From: Rhizobium lentis | Lineage (GTDB): Bacteria > Pseudomonadota > Alphaproteobacteria > Rhizobiales > Rhizobiaceae | NCBI RefSeq assembly: GCF_014200175.1 | Contig: NZ_JACHBD010000009.1 | Span: forward strand, 124,001 to 188,000 | Direction: 5' to 3' | DNA: 64,000 bases | Part shown: positions 17,361-25,247 of the stretch, in pieces | Layout: each line of letters opens with the position of its first letter | How positions within the stretch are numbered: position 1 is the stretch's first letter | Translations under genes and position numbers: made by a program | The notes under the pieces: model-generated | Databases searched by the model: none | Seen by the model: the letters and a program-made list of their open reading frames with translations, nothing else | What the model was told of the DNA's origin: nothing

Positions 17361-18128
17361 ATGAAGATCGATCTGAATTCCGACATGGGCGAGGGATTTG
17401 GTCCCTACCGGCTGTGCGACGACGAAGCGATGATGAAAATCGTCTCCTCGGCCAACATCGCCTGCGGTTTCCACGGCGGCGACCCCGATACGATGGGGCG
17501 GATGGTGCGGCTGGCAAAACAGAATGGCGTCGGCATCGGCGCCCATCCCGGCTTGCCCGACCGGCTGGGCTTCGGCCGGCGCGAAATACCCTTTCAGGCG
17601 GACGAGCTTCGCCAGCAGATGCTCTACCAGCTCGGCGCGCTGATCGCGATCGCCAGAGCCGAGCGGGTCGCGGTCTCCCATATCAGTTTTCATGCGGCCA
17701 TGGGCAATATGGTCAACCGCGATCCTCTCCTCGCCGACCTGATGATGGATGCGATCGTAACCGTCGATCCCAGTCTCGTTGTCTTCGTCACCTCAGGCAG
17801 CGAGATCGAACAGGCGGCCAAACGCGCGCGCCTGAAAACGCTGGCGCTTTTCCTTGCGGACCGGGCCTATGACGCCGGCGGGAGGCTTGTTGCGCGAGGG
17901 CTGCCCGGCGCCGTCATCAAGGACGAGACCGCTGTGCGCGCCCGTGTGCGAAAATTCCTCCTCGACGGCAGCATCGAGACCATCGACGGCGGCGTGATCG
18001 CCATGCCGGCGCGTTCCATCCTCGTTCACAGCGACACGCCGGGCGCCCTCGAGCTTGCCGGCATCGTGCGCGGCGAGATCGAAGCCACGGGCGCCACCCT
18101 CGCACCTGCCGCCGACCTCGCCGACTGA
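17361..18128 (+). CDS. pxpA: LamB/YcsF family protein, 5-oxoprolinase subunit PxpA
   Basis: The 255-residue protein opens with the family hallmark KIDLNSDMGEGFGPYR and ANIACGFHGGDPDTM, with GIGAHPGLPDRLGFGRR following; length is standard. PxpA acts with PxpB and PxpC on 5-oxoproline in bacteria studied so far. An AAAGGAGG ribosome site precedes ATG 17361. It is followed by the aminotransferase gene after 60 bases. The C-terminal VLVHSDTPGA-type block (IL VHSDTPGAL) is intact. Confidence 0.93.
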   Translation: MKIDLNSDMGEGFGPYRLCDDEAMMKIVSSANIACGFHGGDPDTMGRMVRLAKQNGVGIGAHPGLPDRLGFGRREIPFQADELRQQMLYQLGALIAIARAERVAVSHISFHAAMGNMVNRDPLLADLMMDAIVTVDPSLVVFVTSGSEIEQAAKRARLKTLALFLADRAYDAGGRLVARGLPGAVIKDETAVRARVRKFLLDGSIETIDGGVIAMPARSILVHSDTPGALELAGIVRGEIEATGATLAPAADLAD

Positions 18129-18188
18129 CGCAATCCCGATCGCCCGCCGACGATCTTTATTCCAATCCCTCACCGAAGGACCATTCCG

Positions 18189-19391
18189 ATGTCCGTGATC
18201 GCCGACCGTCTGAAAAACGTTTCCATATCCGCATCCGCCGCCATGACCCAGCGCGCCCGGGAATTGGCCGCCAAAGGGATCAAGGTCGTCAGCCTCTCCT
18301 CCGGGGAGCCGGATTTCCCCACCCCGGCGCATGCGATCGAAGCGGCCCATGCGGCAGCCCTTGCCGGCGATACGAAATATCCGCCGATGGACGGCACCCC
18401 GGCGCTCAAATCCGCCATCATCAGGAAGTTCAAGCGCGACAACAATCTCGACTACGATGCCAGCCAGATCGTCGTCTCGGGCGGCGGCAAGCAGGTGATC
18501 TTCAACGCCATGCTGGCGACCTGCAACCCCGGCGACGAGGTCGTCATTCCCACACCCTCCTGGGTCAGCTATGCCGACATCGTCAAATTCGCCGGCGGCG
18601 TGCCGGTTGCCGTCCCCTGCAACGAGCAGGCCGGCTTCAAGCTGCGCCCGGAGGATCTGGAGGCGGCGATCACGCCGCGCACCAAATGGCTCTTCCTGAA
18701 TTTCCCGAACAACCCGACCGGAGCAGCCTGCTCCCGGGCGGAGATGGCCGCCATCGCCGAGGTCATGCTGCGCCATCCCAATGTCTGGATCATGACCGAC
18801 GACATCTACGAACACCTGGTCTACGACGACTTCCAGTTCTGCACGATCGCGGAGGTCGAGCCGAGACTATACGACCGCGTCCTGACGATGAACGGCGTCT
18901 CCAAGGCCTATGCAATGACCGGCTGGCGGCTCGGATTCTGCGCCGGATCGAAAGAATTGATCTCGGCTATCAGCAACGTCAACGGCCAGAATGGCGGCGG
19001 CATCGCGACGCTGACCCAGGCGGCGGCGACCGCGGCGCTGGACGGGCCCCAGGATCTTCTGAACGAGCGCGCCGCTATTTATAAGACGCGACGCGACTTC
19101 GTTCTCGACAAATTGTCGGAGGTGGAAGGGCTGCGCTGCCATCGCCCCGAGGGCGCCTTCTACATCTATCCCAACATATCGGGGCTGATCGGCAGGACCA
19201 GCAAGGGCGGACGCAAGATCGAGAGCGACGTCGATTTCGTCATGGCGCTGGTGGAGGAGCATCACGTCGCGACCGTGCAAGGCGCAGCTTACGGAATGAG
19301 CCCCTTCTTTCGCATTTCCTACGCGACAAGCATGGAAAAACTCGCCGACGGCTGCGCGCGGATCGCCCAATTCTGCAAGAACATGCGCTGA
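18189..19391 (+). CDS. class I aminotransferase (aspartate/aromatic type)
   Basis: The 400-residue PLP enzyme has SSGEPDFPTP at residues 37-46, the NFPNNPTGA block at 171-179, TDDIYEHL at 203-210, the PLP lysine K239 in MNGVSKAYAMTGWR, and the C-terminal substrate arginine in FFRISYATS. Family members move amino groups between amino acids and 2-oxo acids. It follows pxpA by 60 bases and likely processes an amino acid released by the preceding enzymes (glutamate if the substrate is 5-oxoproline). It converges with the LysR gene, 6 bases apart. Confidence 0.92.
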   Translation: MSVIADRLKNVSISASAAMTQRARELAAKGIKVVSLSSGEPDFPTPAHAIEAAHAAALAGDTKYPPMDGTPALKSAIIRKFKRDNNLDYDASQIVVSGGGKQVIFNAMLATCNPGDEVVIPTPSWVSYADIVKFAGGVPVAVPCNEQAGFKLRPEDLEAAITPRTKWLFLNFPNNPTGAACSRAEMAAIAEVMLRHPNVWIMTDDIYEHLVYDDFQFCTIAEVEPRLYDRVLTMNGVSKAYAMTGWRLGFCAGSKELISAISNVNGQNGGGIATLTQAAATAALDGPQDLLNERAAIYKTRRDFVLDKLSEVEGLRCHRPEGAFYIYPNISGLIGRTSKGGRKIESDVDFVMALVEEHHVATVQGAAYGMSPFFRISYATSMEKLADGCARIAQFCKNMR

Positions 19392-19397
19392 CAGCTA

Positions 19398-20303
19398 TTA
19401 ACCCTTCAACCTCGCCGTCAACTCGAGAAGGATGTCTCGGACGGCAAGGGCCGGTTCCGACAGGGGGTTCTGGTCGGAAACGCAAAGCGACAGGGTTTCT
19501 TCGATCCGCGGCGAGACGAGCCGGCAGATCAGCGGCTCGCTCGATTCCGAGACGATGCGATCGGCAATCGCCTTCGGCATGATCGTCGCGCCGAGACCGC
19601 TGCCGACCGCGCGGGCGAGCGTTCGGACGATCTCGACTTCCGCCACGACCTTCAAATTGGTGCGCGTGCGGGTGAAAGCGGTGTCGACCGCTCGGCGGAC
19701 GAAATTATAGGCTGGCGGCAACAGCAGCGGTATTCCGTCGAGAGCGTTGACCGGAACGGGTTTCGCATCCGCTTCGATGGCAAAATCGCGATGGGCGACC
19801 AGGAAAAACTCTTCGCTGAGGATCGGTTCGAACCGCACGCCCTTGATCGGCCCGGTTCCATGCAGAAGCGCCATCTCCAGCCGGCCGTTCATGATCATCT
19901 GGCTGTAGGTCTGGCCGACGCTTTCGGTCAGGTGCAGTAGAATACCGGGATGCCGTTTCCGGGTTTCCGCCAGCAGATCGACCGAAAGCGTCGCCGCGCT
20001 GCTGAACGGCACAAGGCCGACCGAGACGCGCCCGGCAAGCGAATTGCCGGCGGCCGATGCATCGGCCTGCGCCTGCTCCATCTGCCGGAGGATGATCTGC
20101 GCATGGCGATACACCGCGTGTCCGGCATCCGTCATGCTGACGCCCTGCTGGCTGCGGATCAGCAGCTTGTGGCCGAAATGCTCCTCAAGTGCTGCAAGCT
20201 GCTGGCTGAGCGCCGGCTGGGCGATGTGCAAAAGATCCGCAGCTCGTGTGATGCTGCCGCTGTCGACGATCACGATGAAGGATTTGAGGCGTCTGATGTC
20301 CAT
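19398..20303 (-). CDS. LysR-family transcriptional regulator
   Basis: The 301-residue protein starts MDIRRLKSFIVIVDSGSITR, with the DNA-binding helix in ADLLHIAQPALSQQLAALEE, a form close to Nac/CynR-like LysR proteins. The effector domain begins about residue 90 (RVSVGLVPFSSAATLSVD). It is divergent from the SDR and amino acid ABC transporter genes (233 bases between starts) and converges on the aminotransferase, so it could control either side; the divergent operon is the more likely target. Confidence 0.92.
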   Translation of the reverse strand: MDIRRLKSFIVIVDSGSITRAADLLHIAQPALSQQLAALEEHFGHKLLIRSQQGVSMTDAGHAVYRHAQIILRQMEQAQADASAAGNSLAGRVSVGLVPFSSAATLSVDLLAETRKRHPGILLHLTESVGQTYSQMIMNGRLEMALLHGTGPIKGVRFEPILSEEFFLVAHRDFAIEADAKPVPVNALDGIPLLLPPAYNFVRRAVDTAFTRTRTNLKVVAEVEIVRTLARAVGSGLGATIMPKAIADRIVSESSEPLICRLVSPRIEETLSLCVSDQNPLSEPALAVRDILLELTARLKG

Positions 20304-20457
20304 GGGGATCGGGGTACCATACTGATCTCAGGATGGCATGTTTGCAGAGGCGCATTGCTTTTGCAACGCGACGCGGCCTGAAGCGAGGCCGCGAAAAAAT
20401 ACCCACGTCACCGCTTTTCTCTTCTTCGGCAGGCCGCCCCCGCTCCATAACCGTTGC

Positions 20458-20475
20458 TTATTGCTCCAGAGATAA
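20458..20475. promoter_or_regulatory. candidate LysR box upstream of the SDR-transporter operon
   Basis: TTAT and ATAA flank a 10-base core (20458-20475) giving an interrupted dyad with the T-N11-A shape preferred by LysR proteins. It lies 62 bases upstream of the SDR ATG and 155 bases from the LysR start, a plausible activation position. Confidence 0.4.
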
Positions 20476-20536
20476 TCGGTCTTAGGCAAGGGGTTAAAGC
20501 TTCGCTACTGTCTTCATCAACCACAAGGGAACGACA

Positions 20537-21310
20537 ATGCCATTCTCCGACTACAAGACCGCACTCGTGACCGGCGCATCCTCCGGGATCGGCGCAGCCG
20601 TGGTTGAGCGGCTTCGCCGGGAGAACATCGAAGTCCATGCCGTTGCCCGCAGTGCCCAAGCGCTGCAGCAGCTCGCCGAGCGCACGGGCTGCATTACCCA
20701 TACCATCGATGTGACCGATCGGCCGGCGATCGCCGAGCTCGCGGGCCAGGTGGAGTTCGACATTCTCGTCAACAATGCAGGCGTCGACCGGCCGAAGAAA
20801 TTCCTGGAAGCCGACGAAGGCGATATCGATCTTCTGGTCGACGTCAATCTGCGGGCGGTTCTGCACATCTGCCGCCTCGTCGTGCCGGGCATGGTGGCGC
20901 GCGACCGCGGCCACGTCATCAACATCTCGTCGATCGCCGGCGCCTATAATTTCGGCGGCAATTCCTCCTATCACGCCACCAAGGCCGGCGTGAGCATGCT
21001 ATCCAACCAGCTGCGCATCGATGCTTTCGGCAAGCGGGTGCGGGTTACCGAAATCTGCCCAGGCCGGGTCGCCACCGATATTTTCAATCACGTCCACGGC
21101 GATGACCCCAGCATCCGTGAACGGTTCATCGATGGTTTCGAGCTGCCGCAGGCGGCCGATATCGCCGACGCGATCGCCTTCGCCATAGCAGCTCCCGTCG
21201 CCGTCAACATCGGACATATGGAGATCACCCCGACGCTGCAGGTCATGGGCGGACTCCAGACCGCAAGGCCGCAGCCGAAGACGGATCCATCCGGGGAGCC
21301 AACGCCGTGA
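20537..21310 (+). CDS. short-chain dehydrogenase/reductase
   Basis: The 257-residue oxidoreductase has the NAD(P) loop TGASSGIG at residues 12-19, NNAG at 79-82, catalytic serine near 131, and Y145/K149 in SYHATKAG. The sequence resembles the YdfG/serine dehydrogenase-like SDRs that act on hydroxy acids. It is the first gene of the operon with the polar amino acid transporter; its stop overlaps the permease start (GTGA). The C-terminal 20 residues are proline-rich and probably disordered. Substrate unknown. Confidence 0.9.
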   Translation: MPFSDYKTALVTGASSGIGAAVVERLRRENIEVHAVARSAQALQQLAERTGCITHTIDVTDRPAIAELAGQVEFDILVNNAGVDRPKKFLEADEGDIDLLVDVNLRAVLHICRLVVPGMVARDRGHVINISSIAGAYNFGGNSSYHATKAGVSMLSNQLRIDAFGKRVRVTEICPGRVATDIFNHVHGDDPSIRERFIDGFELPQAADIADAIAFAIAAPVAVNIGHMEITPTLQVMGGLQTARPQPKTDPSGEPTP

Positions 21311-22014
21311 GCGGTTTCGACCTTTCGGCAATCCTCGGAAATTCCGACTATGCCGCCATGCTGCTGCATGGCATCCAGATGACCTTCATCATCTATGCCG
21401 GCTCCTGGTCGCTGGCGATGGTACTCGCCCTGCTGCTGCTCGGCGTGCGGCTGTCGCCCTTCCGCTTCGGCAATCCGTTGGTCGCCGCTTACGTATCCTA
21501 CCACCGCAACGTCCCCACCCTGGTGCAGCTGATGCTGTGGTATTTCGGGATTTTCACGCTGATGCCGAACGGGGTCGCGACATGGCTGGCAAGCCATAAC
21601 GCCGAGGCAATCTTCGCGGTGATCGGGCTCGGGCTCTGCCAGGCAGCCTATTTCAGCGAAGATCTTCGCTCCGGCGTGCGCTCGGTCAGCGACGGCCAGA
21701 TGCAGGCCGCGCGCGCCCTCGGCCACGGTTATGTCTCGGCGATGCGCTTCGTCATCATGCCGCAGGGCGTGCGCAACGCGCTGCCGCCGCTCATTAATCA
21801 CAGCGTTTCCCTGTTCAAGAACAGCAGTCTCGCCGTCGTCATCGGCGCCTCGGAATTGACGCATGCCGTCAAGGAAATCGAAAACCTCAGCTTCCGCACC
21901 TTCGAGATCTACCTGATCGGCACGGTTCTCTACCTCTTCTTCTCGCTGATCATCATGAGCGTCGGCGCCTATCTGTCGATGCGCGCCGATCCTGCTAGGA
22001 GTGCGCGCGCATGA
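21307..22014 (+). CDS. polar amino acid ABC transporter permease
   Basis: The 235-residue inner-membrane protein uses a GTG start within the preceding stop. It has five predicted helices, and the HisM/GlnP-type motifs YHRNVPTLVQLMLWYFG near residue 65 and MQAARALGHGYVSAMRFVIMPQGVRNALPP, the EAA coupling loop. It forms the channel with the next permease, whose start overlaps by 4 bases. Confidence 0.95.
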   Translation: MSGFDLSAILGNSDYAAMLLHGIQMTFIIYAGSWSLAMVLALLLLGVRLSPFRFGNPLVAAYVSYHRNVPTLVQLMLWYFGIFTLMPNGVATWLASHNAEAIFAVIGLGLCQAAYFSEDLRSGVRSVSDGQMQAARALGHGYVSAMRFVIMPQGVRNALPPLINHSVSLFKNSSLAVVIGASELTHAVKEIENLSFRTFEIYLIGTVLYLFFSLIIMSVGAYLSMRADPARSARA

Positions 22015-22766
22015 TCCAGGACATGATCGCCATCGTCCGAGACTACTGGCTGCTGCTCCTGATTGGCCAATATCCGAACGGACCGCTCGGCGGGCTCGCC
22101 AACACGCTGATCCTTTCGGCGCTGAGCATCACCCTCGCTTTTCCGGCCAGTATCCTCTTCGCGCTCGCACGCCTCTCCAAGTCGCCGCTGCTGCGCTGGC
22201 CGGTCACGGCACTTGTCTATTTCACCCGGGGCGTGCCGCTGTTGATGCTCATCCTGTGGAGTTATTTCCTGGTTCCGCTGCTGACCGGCGCCGACGTGCC
22301 GAGCTTCGTCACGATGCTGACGACGCTGGTGGTCTACCAGAGCGCCTTCCTCAGCGAAGTTGTCCGTGCCGGCATCGTCGCGCTGGGACCGGGCCAGATG
22401 GATGCGGCGCGGGCGCTCGGCCACGGCTACATGGGCGCGATGCGCTACATCATCCTGCCGCAGGCGCTCTACAACATGATCCCGAGCATCATCTCCACCT
22501 TCGTCTCGACGATCAAGGACACGACACTCGGCTATGTCATCAACGTGCCTGATCTGACCTTTGCGGCAAGCCAGGTCAACAACCAGCTGCTGACGCAGCC
22601 CTTCCAGGTCTTCCTCATCCTGGCGATCGTCTACTTCATCATCTGCTGGACGCTCACCTACTTCGCCAATCGCCTCGAGCGGCGCATCACCCGGCGGCGT
22701 GCGGGACTTCTCGTGCCCGCCGCTGCCGTGGTCACGCCGTCGAAAATCGTATCGGAGCAGCTATGA
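22011..22766 (+). CDS. polar amino acid ABC transporter permease
   Basis: The 251-residue inner-membrane protein has an extended N-terminus before the first helix, then YFTRGVPLLMLILWSYF and the coupling loop MDAARALGHGYMGAMRYIILPQALYNMIP. TIKDTTLGYVINVPDLTF is typical of glutamate/aspartate-type permeases. Overlaps both neighbours by 4 bases, so the three transporter genes are translationally coupled. Confidence 0.95.
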   Translation: MIQDMIAIVRDYWLLLLIGQYPNGPLGGLANTLILSALSITLAFPASILFALARLSKSPLLRWPVTALVYFTRGVPLLMLILWSYFLVPLLTGADVPSFVTMLTTLVVYQSAFLSEVVRAGIVALGPGQMDAARALGHGYMGAMRYIILPQALYNMIPSIISTFVSTIKDTTLGYVINVPDLTFAASQVNNQLLTQPFQVFLILAIVYFIICWTLTYFANRLERRITRRRAGLLVPAAAVVTPSKIVSEQL

Positions 22767-23527
22767 CGATGTCCGTTTCAACGCAGGAATCGCAGACGAT
22801 CAGGCTTTCCCAGGTCTGCAAGAGCTACGGCGACTATCCGGTCCTCAAGGATATCGACGCGCGGGTGGCACGCGGCGAAGTCGTGGTCATTTGCGGACCG
22901 TCCGGTTCGGGAAAATCGACGCTGATCCGCACGATCAATCGCCTCGAGGAGATCAACAGCGGATCGATCACACTCGACGGGCAGAACATTCATGCCGCCA
23001 TGCGGGCAAAGGAACTCAACGCGATGCGCAGCCGGATCGGCTTCGTGTTTCAGAACTTCAACCTGTTTCCGCATCTCTCGGTCGCCGAAAACGTCTCGAT
23101 GTCGCCGATCCGGGTGAAGGGCATGGCACCCGGGCTCGCGCATGAAAAGGCCCTCAAGCTCCTCGATCGGGTCGGCCTCGCCGACAAGGCCCGGGCCTAT
23201 CCCGGTCAGCTATCGGGCGGCCAGCAGCAGCGGGTAGCGATCGCCCGCGCCCTTGCCATGGAACCGCCGGTGATGCTGTTCGACGAGCCGACGAGCGCGC
23301 TCGATCCCGAAATGGTCGGCGAGGTGCTCGCCGTCATGAAGAGCCTCGCCGCCGAAGGCATGACCATGCTCTGCGTCACCCACGAAATGGGTTTCGCGCG
23401 CGAGGTCGCCGACCGGATCTGGTTCATCGATGCCGGCCAGATCATCGAAACGGCGACGCCAAAGGAATTCTTCAGCAATCCGCGCCATCCCCGGGCTCAG
23501 CGTTTCCTCGCTGATCTCAGGCACTGA
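22763..23527 (+). CDS. polar amino acid ABC transporter ATP-binding protein
   Basis: The 254-residue ATPase has Walker A GPSGSGKST at residues 45-53, the QNFNLFPHLS Q-loop, signature LSGGQQQRVAIARAL, Walker B VMLFDEPTSALDPE and switch VTHEMGFAREV, the pattern of GlnQ/HisP ATPases. It energises the permeases encoded just upstream. A 32-base gap separates it from the binding-protein gene. Confidence 0.96.
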   Translation: MTMSVSTQESQTIRLSQVCKSYGDYPVLKDIDARVARGEVVVICGPSGSGKSTLIRTINRLEEINSGSITLDGQNIHAAMRAKELNAMRSRIGFVFQNFNLFPHLSVAENVSMSPIRVKGMAPGLAHEKALKLLDRVGLADKARAYPGQLSGGQQQRVAIARALAMEPPVMLFDEPTSALDPEMVGEVLAVMKSLAAEGMTMLCVTHEMGFAREVADRIWFIDAGQIIETATPKEFFSNPRHPRAQRFLADLRH

Positions 23528-23559
23528 TTACCAAGCACCAAAAACAAAGGAGAACAGCA

Positions 23560-24396
23560 ATGAACTGGAAATACCTAAGCCTCACCGTCGCATTTGCCGG
23601 CATGGCGGCCGCTGTGCCCGCCAAAGCCGATCAGCTCGACAATATCATGTCGGCAAAAACGCTGCGCTGCGCGACGTTCGCCGACGTTCCCCCCTTCGCC
23701 TCGCCCGATCCGAAGACCCGTGAAATGGCCGGTTTCGACGTCGATCTCTGCGGCGCCATCGCCAAGATATTGGGCGTCAAGGCCGAGATCAAGCCGGTTT
23801 CGGTCGAGGCGCGCGTACCCGAGGTCAAGCTTGGTCGCGTCGACATCACCGTGGCCAACCTTGCCTATACGCTGAGCCGCGCCGAGCAAATCCAATTCAG
23901 CGATCCCTATTATCTCGCCAAGGAAATGCTGATCGTGCCGGCCGACGATGCCGGCAAGACGAAGGCCGATTACGCCGGCCAGCGCATCGCTTCGACCAAG
24001 GGATCGACATCCGAAATGTCGATCAAGCTCAACAAATCCGAGCCGCTGACATTCCAGGACACCGCTTCTGCCTATCTCGCCGTCCAGCAGGGCAAGGCGC
24101 GCGGCATGGTCGCCAACACCATGACGACGACCAAGTTCGTCAATGAATCGAAGAGCAAGGGCAAGCAAATGCGGATGATCGAGGAGCCGATGCTCTATCA
24201 ACCGATCGGCATCGGCATGGCCAAGGATCAGCCGAAGCTGACGGCCAAGATCAACGAAATCCTGCACAAGCTCGATGAGTCTGGCGAGATCAACAAGATC
24301 TGGGACAAGTGGCTCGGCCCGAATACCGAATACAAGATGAGCCGCACCGACAAGGTCGTGCCGCTCGCGCAGCTGAAATTCGACCCGATCCCGTAG
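23560..24396 (+). CDS. amino acid ABC transporter substrate-binding protein
   Basis: The 278-residue periplasmic protein has a signal peptide ending at about PAKA-D (residue 24). The mature part has LRCATFADVPPFASPDP and GFDVDLCGAIAKILGVK, the standard family 3 opening, and the ANLAYTLSRAEQIQFSDPYY hinge block. An AAAGGAG ribosome site precedes ATG 23560. The ligand is not readable, but the neighbouring SDR and RraA-like genes suggest an amino or hydroxy acid derivative. Confidence 0.94.
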   Translation: MNWKYLSLTVAFAGMAAAVPAKADQLDNIMSAKTLRCATFADVPPFASPDPKTREMAGFDVDLCGAIAKILGVKAEIKPVSVEARVPEVKLGRVDITVANLAYTLSRAEQIQFSDPYYLAKEMLIVPADDAGKTKADYAGQRIASTKGSTSEMSIKLNKSEPLTFQDTASAYLAVQQGKARGMVANTMTTTKFVNESKSKGKQMRMIEEPMLYQPIGIGMAKDQPKLTAKINEILHKLDESGEINKIWDKWLGPNTEYKMSRTDKVVPLAQLKFDPIP

Positions 24397-24439
24397 ACCG
24401 ACCGGTCTCGGAACCTCCCGAAGACATTCAACCGAGACA

Positions 24440-24464
24440 AGACGGCGGGATTTGCCCGCCGTCT
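24440..24464 (+). terminator. strong hairpin between binding-protein and rraA-like genes
   Basis: AGACGGCGGG at 24440-24449 and CCCGCCGTCT at 24455-24464 form a perfect 10-base GC-rich stem with a 5-base loop. No T-run follows, so it may be a partial terminator or an mRNA-stabilising structure that sets high binding-protein levels relative to the downstream gene. It begins 43 bases after the binding-protein stop. Confidence 0.5.
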
Positions 24465-24484
24465 ACGAACGATGTGAGGCACCC

Positions 24485-25159
24485 ATGATTCATATAAAAG
24501 ACATCGCTGAACGGCCCAGCAAAGCTGACATCGAGGCCGTTTCGAAATTTTCGCCGGCGACCATCCACGAAGCCCAGGGGCGCCGCGGCGCACTTTCCTC
24601 CCGCCTCAAGCCCGTCGACTACCGCATGAAACTGTGCGGCCCGGCATTCACGGTCAAATGCGCGCCACGCGACAACATCATGCTGCAGCTCGCCATCAAC
24701 TATGCAAAGCCCGGCGACATCATCGTCGTCTCGGCCGGCGAGTACGAAGAGGCCGGCTCCTTCGGCGATGTGCTCGCCAATGCCTGCCTTGCCAAGGGCA
24801 CCGGCGGTCTCGTCACCGATACCGGCGTGCGCGACACGCTGCAGCTGCGGGAACTCGGTTTCCCCGTCTTCTCGCTCAGCGTCTGCATCAAGGGCACGGT
24901 GAAGGAGACAATTGCGGCAGTGAACGACCCGATCATCATCGGCGGCGAAACCATCAACCCCGGCGACATCATCGTCGGAGATGCCGACGGCCTGGTAGTC
25001 GTGCGCAGGCAGGAAGCGCGGGAAGCAGCGAGGCTTTCGCAGGCTCGCGAGGATGCCGAAGCCGCCTACATCGCCGCCTACAAGGCAGGGAAATCGGTCA
25101 TTGAGGTCAGCAATCTGGCGCCGGTGCTGAAAGCCAAAGGCCTCGTCGTCGATATTTGA
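24485..25159 (+). CDS. RraA-family protein (4-hydroxy-4-methyl-2-oxoglutarate aldolase-like)
   Basis: From ATG 24485 the protein has 224 residues. The RraA-like fold is marked by GPAFTVKCAPRDN, the conserved GTGGLVTDTGVRDTLQL segment containing the substrate/metal-binding R-D pair, and GDIIVGDADGLVVV. Catalytic members are class II pyruvate aldolases/oxaloacetate decarboxylases; others inhibit RNase E. The metabolic setting (transporter, SDR) argues for an aldolase or decarboxylase. GTGAGG lies upstream of the chosen start; the frame opens earlier at 24452 inside the hairpin. Confidence 0.85.
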   Translation: MIHIKDIAERPSKADIEAVSKFSPATIHEAQGRRGALSSRLKPVDYRMKLCGPAFTVKCAPRDNIMLQLAINYAKPGDIIVVSAGEYEEAGSFGDVLANACLAKGTGGLVTDTGVRDTLQLRELGFPVFSLSVCIKGTVKETIAAVNDPIIIGGETINPGDIIVGDADGLVVVRRQEAREAARLSQAREDAEAAYIAAYKAGKSVIEVSNLAPVLKAKGLVVDI

Positions 25160-25191
25160 CAGGGAGCGGGCCTGAGCGCGCACAGTCACTC

Positions 25192-25229
25192 TGGACACTA
25201 TTATGGACGCATGTTCTATAAAGTGGACA
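25192..25229. promoter_or_regulatory. TGGAC direct repeats before the barrel-protein gene
   Basis: Three TGGAC elements (25192, 25204, 25224) lie in the short AT-richer gap between the rraA-like gene and the next ATG at 25248. They may be a regulator-binding array or chance; their spacing (12 and 20 bases) is about one and two helical turns. Confidence 0.25.
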
Positions 25230-25247
25230 GATTAATCGGAGCGGGCC

